DNA of 6,937 nt from Paramuribaculum sp. (GCA_029051835.1 JAIDKJ010000104.1:1-6937); one strand, 5' to 3'. Shown: positions 1 through 6,502, counted from the first letter of the stretch. The notes: generated from the sequence alone by a model not told the origin. Numbers and translations: made by a program.

Positions 1-336
<336 letters not shown>

Positions 337-372
337 TCGGAATAAACCGATAGCCTTTACAGGCTAAAATAC

Positions 373-416
373 AGGCTCTGTGTCAAAGTTAATGCTTTGC
401 GCAGAGCCTTGTTTTT
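373..416 (+). terminator. Rho-independent terminator of the gap transcript
   Basis: AGGCTCTGTG (373-382) pairs with CGCAGAGCCT (400-409), including one T-G pair. After a single bulged T at 383, CAAAG (384-388) pairs with CTTTG (395-399), closing a six-base loop (389-394). GTTTTT follows directly at 411-416. About 15 base pairs plus a U-tract make this a canonical intrinsic terminator, 36 bases after the gap stop codon. It separates gap from the sigma factor cassette. Confidence 0.9.
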
Positions 417-570
417 ATCCGGTGAAAAAGGTCTTGGTAAGAAAGCGTGGTTTGATGAACGACGAATGCCTGCTGTATTAATTGTTAGAAAATTGATGTG
501 GCGGTGTCACAAACTGCCGGCTGCCGGAGTCAGTAATTATATAAGCCGTCAAATCAGGCTATCCGTAGTA

Positions 571-1056
571 ATGACCCGTAAGGAATTCGAAATAAAATCA
601 CAGCAATGCAGGCCTATGATGCTCAGAGTGGCCTATGCGATACTTGCCGATCGTGAAGAGGCCGCCGATGCGGTGCAGGATGCATTGCTGAAGCTGTGGC
701 GAGGGCGCGAATCTCTCGCAACGGTATCGAATCCGTCGGCATATTTCAATATTGCAGTACGCAATGCGGCTATGGATATATATGGGCACAGGTGCAGATC
801 GGAAGTAAGCTTTAACGATGGTGCCGGATTGCCCGACAGCAAGGTACATGCTGATGCCGAGACCCGTACCGACGCCTCTATGGTGATGAAAGCTATCGAC
901 GCGCTTCCCGACAACAGCCGTATGGTGATGAGGCTTAGCGCAATTGCAGGTCTTTCGTCAAAAGAGATAGCCGATATGACAGGCATGACTGATATGAATG
1001 TACGCGCCATATTGTCGCGCACACGTAAGAAACTCAAAGAACTCTTCGAAAAATGA
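571..1056 (+). CDS. ECF-family RNA polymerase sigma factor (sigma-70, 161 aa)
   Basis: Alternative sigma factor that directs RNA polymerase to a dedicated set of promoters in the cytoplasm. It has the two-domain ECF layout. Region 2 spans about residues 10-75 with the core-binding DAVQDALLKLW (33-43) and the NPSAYFNIAVRNAAMDIY stretch (54-71) of regions 2.3/2.4. A short linker follows, then region 4 (about 108-158), where LPDNSRMVMRL, a helix-turn-helix at GLSSKEIADMTGM and an SRTRKKLKE recognition helix are visible. The frame stays open upstream to a TTG at 397, but that start lies inside the gap terminator and adds a tail unlike any sigma domain. The ATG at 571 gives the normal ECF length of about 160 residues and places region 2 at the usual distance. 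The gene ends in ATGA shared with the next gene, implying translational coupling. The target promoters cannot be read from this window. Confidence 0.92.
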   Translation: MTRKEFEIKSQQCRPMMLRVAYAILADREEAADAVQDALLKLWRGRESLATVSNPSAYFNIAVRNAAMDIYGHRCRSEVSFNDGAGLPDSKVHADAETRTDASMVMKAIDALPDNSRMVMRLSAIAGLSSKEIADMTGMTDMNVRAILSRTRKKLKELFEK

Positions 1057-1574
1057 AAACCAAAGATTATCTTATCGGAAAGTATTATGACGGTGACACT
1101 ACCGCCGAAGAGGAAACCACTCTGCGAATGATGCTCGCCGACGATGACTCGGCCGACGGCCGTCTGCTGCGAGCTTTTGAGGAAATCTATGATATGGCTG
1201 CTCCGGCACGGGAAAAGCCCCTCAGGAGGCGTTTTTCGGGATGGTCGGTGTGGGTATCGTCGGCAGCGGCTGCAATAGCTGTCGTAGCTACTATAGGATC
1301 CGCAATGATACACGGTGGCGGAGAAGAGCCGTTTATGGCCGATATGGAGGCGTCATACGGCGCCGTTCAGGGTAGCGGAGCGCGTGTGATCACCGATCCC
1401 GACGAAGCCATGACCATGTTGGCAGGAGCCATGGCTATGGCACAGAGCCGTATCGATGCGGCCAATGAGATGGCGTTCAGGACCATTGACAGAGTGTCAA
1501 TGACTGTAAATGCATCTATTGAAAACCAGATATCATCCATTCCAAATTTCAGACAAGTAACTCTCAAAAATTAG
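1053..1574 (+). CDS. Putative single-pass membrane anti-sigma factor (173 aa)
   Basis: Probable inner-membrane partner that holds the upstream ECF sigma factor inactive. The call rests mainly on context: the start codon overlaps the sigma stop as ATGA (1053-1056). The topology also fits. The N-terminal 60 residues are charged and cytoplasmic-like, with an acidic helical stretch (residues 17-47, TAEEETTLRMMLADDD onward). A positive cluster (LRRR, 57-60) precedes one hydrophobic segment at about 64-86, and an 85-residue region that would face the periplasm follows. There are no cysteines, so it is not a zinc-binding (HxxxCxxC) anti-sigma factor. It also lacks the FecR domain seen in SusCD-linked anti-sigma factors. 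The C-terminal region has a methionine/alanine-rich helix (MLAGAMAMAQSRIDAANEMA, about 121-140), possibly a sensor or partner-binding surface. I do not recognise a named family, and direct sigma binding is inferred. Its last codons form one arm of the hairpin described at 1555-1638. Confidence 0.72.
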   Translation: MKTKDYLIGKYYDGDTTAEEETTLRMMLADDDSADGRLLRAFEEIYDMAAPAREKPLRRRFSGWSVWVSSAAAAIAVVATIGSAMIHGGGEEPFMADMEASYGAVQGSGARVITDPDEAMTMLAGAMAMAQSRIDAANEMAFRTIDRVSMTVNASIENQISSIPNFRQVTLKN

Positions 1575-1638
1575 CTGCAAGTGATTTTGAGAGTTACTGA
1601 TAAGTATACTGATATAATCTAATTTTTAAGAGTTACTT
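1555..1638 (+). promoter_or_regulatory. Three-copy repeat able to form two mutually exclusive hairpins before the DUF4252-like gene
   Basis: AGTAACTCTCAAAA (1556-1569), at the end of the anti-sigma coding region, is the exact reverse complement of TTTTGAGAGTTACT (1585-1598). The 15-base loop contains the TAG stop. A third copy, TTTTTAAGAGTTACTT (1623-1638), is complementary to 1555-1570 with a single mismatch. The first arm can therefore pair with either downstream copy, but not both. The distal pairing would bury the bases up to 3 nt before the ATG at 1642, while the proximal pairing leaves them free. No U-tract follows the proximal hairpin, so it does not look like a terminator. A ribosome finishing the anti-sigma gene would cover the first arm. 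The repeats are directly seen; the switching role is inference. Confidence 0.5.
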
Positions 1639-1641
1639 AAT

Positions 1642-2157
1642 ATGAAAAAAATTATTTCACTCATGCTGCTTGTCATGGCTATCATATCGCCATGCATGGC
1701 CGATTCGCCGGTATTCATCGAAAAGATGGTCCAGGACCCGAATGTCACCGTCACGTATATATCTCAGGCTATGCTTGGGAAAAAGAATTACAAGGACATG
1801 ATGGCGCGGCTTCCTATCTCTTCAGAAGACGCTCGATTCGAAGCTGTCCATATATTCAACTGTCAGAGTCAGGCTTCCTCAAACGCAGCCAGAAACTATG
1901 TGGCTGATTATGTCAAAGAGAAAACAGCCGAAAGCGAAAAGATCAATGCCGAATATGGCAAGATGGTGCAGAATAAGCCTCAGTTACTGATGAAATCCGC
2001 ATCGGGAGATACGAGTACGCTTATCTATGGCTTCTATAGGACCAAGGATAGTTATTGGTTCAATCAGATAATCATATTGATGACGGAGAACAAAAAGACT
2101 ACTCTTATAGACATGAAGGGTCTTTTCCCGATCCGTTCGCTGATAATAGGCAACTGA
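1642..2157 (+). CDS. Exported DUF4252-like protein of the sigma/anti-sigma cassette (171 aa)
   Basis: Small exported protein of unknown function. A signal peptide is clear: MKK, then a hydrophobic core (residues 4-16) and a likely signal peptidase I site after CMA (residue 20). The cysteine at 18 sits in ISPC, which is not a good lipobox. The mature part resembles DUF4252, a Bacteroidota family of about 180 residues that often accompanies ECF sigma operons: FIEKMVQDPNVTVTYISQAML near the N-terminus, a central charged helix (about 82-110), and a C-terminal beta-rich end (YWFNQIIILMTENKKTTLIDMKG) closing with a short LFPIRSL segment. The family call is from memory of its pattern, not a search. 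It lies 67 bases after the anti-sigma stop with no convincing own promoter, so it is probably the third gene of the transcript. It may act as a periplasmic effector or signal input for the anti-sigma protein. That role is inference. Confidence 0.72.
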   Translation: MKKIISLMLLVMAIISPCMADSPVFIEKMVQDPNVTVTYISQAMLGKKNYKDMMARLPISSEDARFEAVHIFNCQSQASSNAARNYVADYVKEKTAESEKINAEYGKMVQNKPQLLMKSASGDTSTLIYGFYRTKDSYWFNQIIILMTENKKTTLIDMKGLFPIRSLIIGN

Positions 2158-2183
2158 CATACGGAAAAATATTCCAGACAGGA

Positions 2184-2215
2184 AGGCGCTGTGTCGGATT
2201 ACCGGCATGGCGCCT
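2184..2215 (+). terminator. Strong hairpin after the sigma cassette, terminator-like but without a U-tract
   Basis: AGGCGCTGTGTCGG (2184-2197) pairs with CCGGCATGGCGCCT (2202-2215) across a four-base ATTA loop: 14 continuous pairs, including three G-T wobbles. It starts 27 bases after the stop of the DUF4252-like gene. GAAATGATGG follows rather than a T-run, so it may be a 3'-end stabiliser or processing site, or help termination only weakly. The reverse strand also lacks an adjacent T-run. Confidence 0.5.
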
Positions 2216-2253
2216 GAAATGATGGTCATTCACGGTCAATCCTGGCAGCTAAA

Positions 2254-2285
2254 TTTGGAAGTTATAATTGAAAACTGTAATTTTA
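2254..2285 (+). promoter_or_regulatory. Bacteroidota-type promoter of the polyamine dehydrogenase gene
   Basis: TTTG at 2254-2257 matches the -33 element, and TAATTTTA at 2278-2285 matches the TAnnTTTG -7 element at all defined positions but the last. The 20-base spacing fits the Bacteroides sigma-ABfr consensus. Transcription would start near 2290, giving a short leader of about 25-30 bases before the ATG at 2318. Confidence 0.6.
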
Positions 2286-2317
2286 CGCTCAATAATATAC
2301 AAACCCTATAGAGCGAT

Positions 2318-3517
2318 ATGTCAAAAGTAATAATCATCGGCGCCGGTGGCGTCGGAACGGTGGTGGCCTACAAGTGCGCTCAGAATCCGGAGGTGTTCAG
2401 CGAGATTGTGCTCGCATCGCGCACCCTGTCGAAGTGCCAGGCCATTGTGGACAAGATCGGTGCCAAAAACATGACGGCCGACTCGGTTGATGCCGATTCG
2501 GTAGAGCAGCTCGTAGCGCTGTTCCGGCGTCACAAACCCGACATGGTCATCAATGTGGCGCTCCCCTATCAGGATCTCACTATAATGGATGCCTGTCTGG
2601 AATGTGGAGTGAACTATCTCGACACAGCCAACTATGAGCCGCGCGATGTGGCACATTTCGAATATTCATGGCAGTGGGCCTATCGCGAGAAGTTCGAGAA
2701 GGCCGGCCTGACAGCCATTCTCGGATGCGGTTTCGACCCGGGTGTGTCGGGCGTGTTCACAGCCTACGCAGCCAAGCATTATTTCAGCGAGATGGAATAT
2801 CTCGATATAGTCGACTGCAACGCCGGCGACCATGGCAAGGCTTTCGCTACCAACTTCAACCCGGAGATCAACATCCGCGAGATAACACAGAACGGACGAT
2901 ACTATCAGGATGGAAAGTGGGTGACTACCGGTCCGCTCGAAATACACCGCACTCTCACTTATCCCAACATAGGAGGCCGCGAGTCATATCTGTTATACCA
3001 CGAGGAGCTTGAGAGCCTTGTGAAGAATTATCCGTCGATCAAGCGCGCTCGGTTCTGGATGACATTCGGTCAGGAGTATCTGACGCATCTGCGTGTGATT
3101 CAGGATATCGGCATGGCCCGCATTGACGAGATAGAGTATAACGGCACCAAGATCGTGCCTCTGCAGTTCCTCAAGGCAGTGCTTCCCAATCCGCAGGACC
3201 TCGGCGAGAACTATCGCGGCGAAACGTCGATAGGATGCCGCATTTCGGGTCTTGACAAGGATGGCAAGCATCTCACCTATTACGTGTACAACAACTGCTC
3301 GCACGAGGAGGCATATCGCGAAACAGGCATGCAGGCCGTGAGCTACACCACCGGTGTCCCGGCCATGATAGGCGCCATGATGTATCTCAAGGGACTGTGG
3401 AAGAAGCCCGGAGTATACAACGTGGAGGAGTTTGATCCCGATCCCTTCATGGAGCAGCTTGCAGTGCAGGGACTCCCCTGGCACGAAGTGCTCAATCTTG
3501 ATCTGGAGATGGACTGA
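2318..3517 (+). CDS. Carboxynorspermidine/carboxyspermidine dehydrogenase (saccharopine dehydrogenase family, 399 aa)
   Basis: NADPH-dependent cytoplasmic enzyme that condenses aspartate semialdehyde with a diamine (putrescine or diaminopropane) to give carboxyspermidine or carboxynorspermidine. A separate decarboxylase (nspC) then converts this to the triamine. That route replaces S-adenosylmethionine-dependent spermidine synthesis in many gut Bacteroidota. The N-terminal Rossmann fold opens with VIIIGAGGVGTVVA (dinucleotide loop GAGGVG, residues 8-13), followed by the family pattern NVALPYQDLTIMDACLECGVNYLDTANYE (79-107), GCGFDPGVSGVF (136-147), and the late YTTGVPAMIGAM block (343-354). 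Length and ending (FDPDPFM near residue 372) match the roughly 400-residue CASDH group rather than lysine-forming saccharopine reductases. The ATG at 2318 begins directly at the Rossmann strand and lies just downstream of a promoter. It appears monocistronic. nspC is not in the window. Substrate preference between the two diamines cannot be told from sequence alone. Confidence 0.9.
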   Translation: MSKVIIIGAGGVGTVVAYKCAQNPEVFSEIVLASRTLSKCQAIVDKIGAKNMTADSVDADSVEQLVALFRRHKPDMVINVALPYQDLTIMDACLECGVNYLDTANYEPRDVAHFEYSWQWAYREKFEKAGLTAILGCGFDPGVSGVFTAYAAKHYFSEMEYLDIVDCNAGDHGKAFATNFNPEINIREITQNGRYYQDGKWVTTGPLEIHRTLTYPNIGGRESYLLYHEELESLVKNYPSIKRARFWMTFGQEYLTHLRVIQDIGMARIDEIEYNGTKIVPLQFLKAVLPNPQDLGENYRGETSIGCRISGLDKDGKHLTYYVYNNCSHEEAYRETGMQAVSYTTGVPAMIGAMMYLKGLWKKPGVYNVEEFDPDPFMEQLAVQGLPWHEVLNLDLEMD

Positions 3518-3550
3518 TACCGTCAGCGATAATAAAGAAACAAACATAAT

Positions 3551-3597
3551 AATGCCGCAGCCCGAAGCTCACTGGAGCTATAACGGACTGCGGCATT
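3551..3597. terminator. Bidirectional intrinsic terminator between convergent genes
   Basis: AATGCCGCAG (3551-3560) pairs perfectly with CTGCGGCATT (3588-3597). Inside it, CCG (3562-3564) pairs with CGG (3584-3586), and AGCTC (3566-3570) with GAGCT (3575-3579), around an ACTG loop. On the plus strand TTTATAATT follows. On the minus strand the hairpin is followed by a T-rich run (complement of 3530-3550). It can therefore end both the dehydrogenase transcript and the minus-strand phospholipase/phosphoesterase transcript. Confidence 0.8.
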
Positions 3598-3623
3598 TAT
3601 AATTGCGCGTGTATCCGGATGTG

Positions 3624-5462
3624 TCAGAGTCTGACGGTATCGATGGTGCGTCCGTCGGCTCCGAGCACTGTAAGGCTCATTTCGTCGCCGCGACGGCGCA
3701 GTATCATGACTGTGGCTCCGTCGAGTTTGTAGCCGCCTCCGACAATGACGGGAAACGGATTGGCACCCGGAGTCGGGTCTATGCGGTTGTATTCATGCAC
3801 GTGTGCGGTTATATTGATGTCGAACGGTGCCTTAGCCAGCAGCGGCGCCCACATTTCGGTGCAGGGCTGATAGCTGTCGGTATTGCCCCATACGGGGATA
3901 TGATGCATCAGCACTCTGCGACGGGCCTTCTTGAACTCTTTCGACGAGAGTTCGCTGCGCAGAAAGTCGGTCTGCTCCTGACGCAGACGGCTGAAGTCGT
4001 TGAGTCCGTAGTATACCCATGTAGTGTCGGGCTTGTCCTCTCCGCAGTCGAGGGTGACGAATCGTGTGTCGCCCCAGTTGAAGGCGCCGTAGGTGAGTCC
4101 GTTGGCGCTCTCCACGAGCGACGGCTGACCCGATGAGTATGCGTTGCGTATCTCGTGGTTGCCTCTGATGAAAATGCCCGGACGGTCGGCAAGTCCGAAT
4201 GCGTCGGCCATCAGATGTATGTCGTGGACAGCCTGCTGGCGTGTGCCCGGCTCGGCCATGCAGTCGCCGTTGAACACCACGAAGTCGGGATTATGCTTCA
4301 ACGCCACTTCGGCCATGGCCGAGATTGTTGCCGGAAAGCAGTGCATGTCATTGACTATCACTGCTGTGAAATCTTTCTGCGAGGGTGAGGGGACGGTAAA
4401 TGTGTGCCAGGGCGTGACGCTTTCGTTGCCGAAGCTCTTGAAGTATCCCTGGTTGACGGTGATCTCTCGCGCTCTGACGCGGTAGAAGTAGCGCTGTCCG
4501 GGTTTAAGACCTGTCAGACGCACGCGGTGCTCGATGTCGTGCACCGCTTCCTGACCTGCCACAAGCTGGCGCGCTGATAGCGTGTTGAGCGTGTCGGTGC
4601 CGTATTCCACCGACGAGGTGCAGAGCGGACGTGTCTGGTACATTACCGTGACGGCTCCCTCCTGGCTCATGTTCTGCAGGTAGGGCTGATGGTATATGAT
4701 GGCGTCGGACGCTGCCGGCATGATTATGTCGGCTATGATAGGCCGGTGGTCGCTCTCTACCGGAGCCTCCACCACCTTGTAGCCCCTGCCTGCGGCTCCG
4801 AAGCCTTTGCTGACGAATATATAGTCAATCTTCTCTTCGGGCGCCGGAGCGGGATATGTGGGCTTGTCGTTGCACACCCGGCTGAAATCTTGTCCGAGCG
4901 ACTTGATGACGTCCGACTCAGGCGATGAATTGAGATCGCCGCACACTACGGCCGGCTTGCCCGACAGTTTTACGGCCTCTTTGATGATATCGACCGATGC
5001 AAGCGCATCCTCCGGCGTGAGCGACAGATGGGTGCAGGCGGCCACGTAGGCCGGAAATTCGGCTATGATGAGCGCTCTTGCCTCCTCGCGTCCGGGGAGA
5101 GCCACGCGTGTAACGCTCAGCGGCTCCTCGCGTGTGAGGAGTCCGATGCCGTACTTACCTCCGTCGTAGTCGATAGCCGGTGCGAAATATGCATGCATTC
5201 CGGTGGCTTCGGCCAGATTCCCGAGCACGTATGTGCCTCCGCTGCGGCCTGTGACGCTGTCCACTTCCTGTATGGCCACGATATCGGGATGCGAGCGAAG
5301 CACTACGTTGGCCGTGCGCTGGATATTGCGCTGATTGTCGTAGCCCACTCCGTTTCTGACGTTGTAGCTCATGATGCGCACGGGTTCAGGCTGCCGTGCT
5401 TCGGCTCCTGCGGCGACGGCAAGCAATGCTGTGGCCGCGATGATTGTCTTTAATTGTTTCAT
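3624..5462 (-). CDS. Secreted two-domain phosphohydrolase: EEP nuclease/phosphatase fused to purple-acid-phosphatase-like metallophosphoesterase (612 aa)
   Basis: Exported protein with two predicted catalytic modules. A signal peptide covers residues 1-22 (hydrophobic core 7-18, cleavage after AEA). Module 1 (about 26-248) is an endonuclease/exonuclease/phosphatase (EEP) fold with every expected metal and catalytic position: N34 in SYNVRNG, E66 in IQEVD, H145 in CTHLS, D176/N178 in GDLNSSP, D213 in IDYIF and D238/H239 in SDHRP. A beta-sandwich of the purple acid phosphatase N-domain type follows (about 256-357; YHQPYLQN start, LTGLKPGQRYFYRVR). Module 2 (about 365-590) is a calcineurin-like phosphoesterase with D372/H374 (NDMH), D400 (GD), N435/H436 (GNHE), H520/H521 (MHHIP) and H554/H556 (AHVHEY, where the family usually has GHxH). 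Both sites look intact, so the protein should cleave phosphoesters outside the cytoplasm. Likely substrates are phosphodiesters such as lipid head groups, glycerophosphodiesters or nucleic acids for module 1, and phosphomonoesters or diesters for module 2. The substrates are inference. It lies 46 bases downstream of pldA on the same strand. Confidence 0.88.
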   Translation of the reverse strand: MKQLKTIIAATALLAVAAGAEARQPEPVRIMSYNVRNGVGYDNQRNIQRTANVVLRSHPDIVAIQEVDSVTGRSGGTYVLGNLAEATGMHAYFAPAIDYDGGKYGIGLLTREEPLSVTRVALPGREEARALIIAEFPAYVAACTHLSLTPEDALASVDIIKEAVKLSGKPAVVCGDLNSSPESDVIKSLGQDFSRVCNDKPTYPAPAPEEKIDYIFVSKGFGAAGRGYKVVEAPVESDHRPIIADIIMPAASDAIIYHQPYLQNMSQEGAVTVMYQTRPLCTSSVEYGTDTLNTLSARQLVAGQEAVHDIEHRVRLTGLKPGQRYFYRVRAREITVNQGYFKSFGNESVTPWHTFTVPSPSQKDFTAVIVNDMHCFPATISAMAEVALKHNPDFVVFNGDCMAEPGTRQQAVHDIHLMADAFGLADRPGIFIRGNHEIRNAYSSGQPSLVESANGLTYGAFNWGDTRFVTLDCGEDKPDTTWVYYGLNDFSRLRQEQTDFLRSELSSKEFKKARRRVLMHHIPVWGNTDSYQPCTEMWAPLLAKAPFDINITAHVHEYNRIDPTPGANPFPVIVGGGYKLDGATVMILRRRGDEMSLTVLGADGRTIDTVRL

Positions 5463-5508
5463 GGATGACTGTGTCCTTATAATGTGTGAATGAAAAAAAA
5501 TCCCTGTA

Positions 5509-6372
5509 TCAGTAGTCGGAGAAGAGTGTTGGCTTGATCACTATGCCTATGCGAAGCTGCGAGTGGAATTCCTTGTAGGCAAGCAGTCCCTCGCCGTAGC
5601 CGTTGTAGTATTGCAGGAACAGATACTGGTTGTCGCGCGGAAATATCCTGTAGTTAAGCTCTATGATGGTGTTGTAGTTGAGCTTCCAGCCTTTCCGTTT
5701 GGTGAGTATTACCGATGCTCCGAAGCGGCGGTCGACAGTGGTCAGCGATGTGCCTACCTGATATATGCCGCAATAATCGAGAATATCCTTGTTTTCCATT
5801 CCGTCGATGATAGGTATCCAGAATTTGGCGTGTACCTGCATCTGCTGGCCTATGATGATATTGCCTCCGAACGATATTTTGTTCCACGACCGCGACGAGG
5901 TGCCGTCGCGTCCGTTGCTTTCATGCTCAGCGAGCAGAAAAGCTTTGCCGATATACCGGTTTTTGACAAACAGCGGTTTGGCCAGTCCTATGCCGGGATT
6001 GAAGTTGAGATCGGTCATGGGCATCGAGTTCTCGAGCACATTCCAGAAGCACTTCTGGGTATAGAAGAGAAAGAGATAGCTGTGAAGCGGCATGACGGTC
6101 TTGGTCAGACGCTGCGATATCGATATCTGGAACTTGATGTTGCTGTTCTCCCTTGTCGGACGCTGACCCACCGATGTGCCGAATATGAAATAATTGTCTT
6201 TGTAAAGTCCGAAGTACGGTCCGTTGTCAAAAGCCCGGCGGATGCTGTCGGAACTGATAACGGTGCCTATCGAATCGGCGTTGACTATCTGTGCGCTTGC
6301 GGGTGTGGCGAATGCCATGGCCAGAAAGGCGAGGCACGCGGCGAGGCGTATGTGGAGTGATATGTTTCGCAC
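5509..6372 (-). CDS. pldA: Outer membrane phospholipase A (PldA/OMPLA), 287 aa from a GTG start
   Basis: Calcium-dependent outer-membrane phospholipase A1/A2, a 12-strand beta-barrel that releases fatty acids and lysophospholipids when phospholipids reach the outer leaflet. Numbering from the GTG at 6372, a signal peptide ends at PASA (residue 27). The catalytic segment EHESNGRDGTSSRSWNK carries H150, S152 and N164 in the exact spacing of E. coli OMPLA His142, Ser144 and Asn156. R155 and S160 correspond to its calcium-site residues Arg147 and Ser152. The C-terminal YNGYGEGLLAY (256-266) and the final RIGIVI strand also match the family. The frame extends to an ATG at 6453, but that start would give a 54-residue presequence. 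It also lies upstream of the transcription start implied by the -7 box at 6413-6420. The GTG at 6372 gives a normal signal peptide, so I prefer it. The gene is first of a probable two-gene transcript with the downstream phosphohydrolase. Family call firm; exact start less so. Confidence 0.9.
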   Translation of the reverse strand: MRNISLHIRLAACLAFLAMAFATPASAQIVNADSIGTVISSDSIRRAFDNGPYFGLYKDNYFIFGTSVGQRPTRENSNIKFQISISQRLTKTVMPLHSYLFLFYTQKCFWNVLENSMPMTDLNFNPGIGLAKPLFVKNRYIGKAFLLAEHESNGRDGTSSRSWNKISFGGNIIIGQQMQVHAKFWIPIIDGMENKDILDYCGIYQVGTSLTTVDRRFGASVILTKRKGWKLNYNTIIELNYRIFPRDNQYLFLQYYNGYGEGLLAYKEFHSQLRIGIVIKPTLFSDY

Positions 6373-6412
6373 TGTTGAGCGGATGTTGTCGTGGGAAATG
6401 GATAACGTAGTG

Positions 6413-6420
6413 CAAATATA
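6413..6420 (-). promoter_or_regulatory. -7 promoter box for pldA (TATATTTG on the minus strand)
   Basis: The complement of CAAATATA is TATATTTG, a perfect TAnnTTTG match. No TTTG is found at the expected -33 distance; that position is occupied instead by the palindrome at 6437-6453. Transcription would start near 6405-6409, giving a leader of about 35 bases to the GTG start of pldA. Confidence 0.55.
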
Positions 6421-6436
6421 ATGTAATTTTCGCTTA

Positions 6437-6453
6437 ATGCACGACCCGTGCAT
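6437..6453. promoter_or_regulatory. 17-bp palindrome in the divergent pldA/DUF3737 promoter region (possible operator)
   Basis: ATGCACG (6437-6443) and CGTGCAT (6447-6453) are perfect inverted arms around a three-base ACC spacer. The site overlaps the place where the pldA promoter should have its -33 element, which fits an activator or repressor binding site. A half-site CGTGCA recurs at 6524-6529 in the leader of the divergent gene. The palindrome is seen directly; its role is inference. Confidence 0.4.
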
Positions 6454-6494
6454 CCATTTTTAAGAGTATAGCTCACAAAAGCGAAAAGAATGCG

Positions 6495-6502
6495 TAATTT
6501 TG
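6495..6502 (+). promoter_or_regulatory. -7 promoter box for the DUF3737 gene (TAATTTTG)
   Basis: A perfect TAnnTTTG match on the plus strand without a recognisable TTTG about 20 bases upstream. Transcription would start near 6506-6510, leaving a leader of about 70 bases before the ATG at 6579. Confidence 0.5.

Noticed and set aside
514..527. Tandem CTGCCGG repeat in the sigma factor upstream region
   Set aside because: Only two 7-base copies and no link to a promoter or start; could easily be chance. The rest of 417-570 shows no convincing promoter box.
397..570. N-terminal extension of the sigma factor frame from a TTG at 397
   Set aside because: The extension begins inside the gap terminator stem and adds 58 residues without sigma-like content. 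The ATG at 571 gives the normal ECF length.
633..1313. Minus-strand open frame opposite the sigma and anti-sigma genes
   Set aside because: It spans two well-supported plus-strand genes, is low-complexity Ser/Cys-rich and shows no family signature.
1613..1618. TATAAT upstream of the DUF4252-like gene as a promoter
   Set aside because: Resembles an E. coli -10 box, but the window uses the Bacteroidota TAnnTTTG type. There is no matching upstream element and the region is simply AT-rich.
3603..4136. Plus-strand open frame opposite the C-terminus of the phosphohydrolase
   Set aside because: It lies antisense to the metallophosphoesterase domain whose metal ligands are all visible on the minus strand.
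5463..5508. Terminator between pldA and the phosphohydrolase gene (eight T residues on the minus strand)
   Set aside because: No adjacent stem beyond three base pairs could be found, so the T-run alone is not evidence of termination.
5563..6360. Long plus-strand open frame (265 codons) opposite pldA
   Set aside because: It is antisense to a firmly identified pldA and has no recognisable domain or start context.
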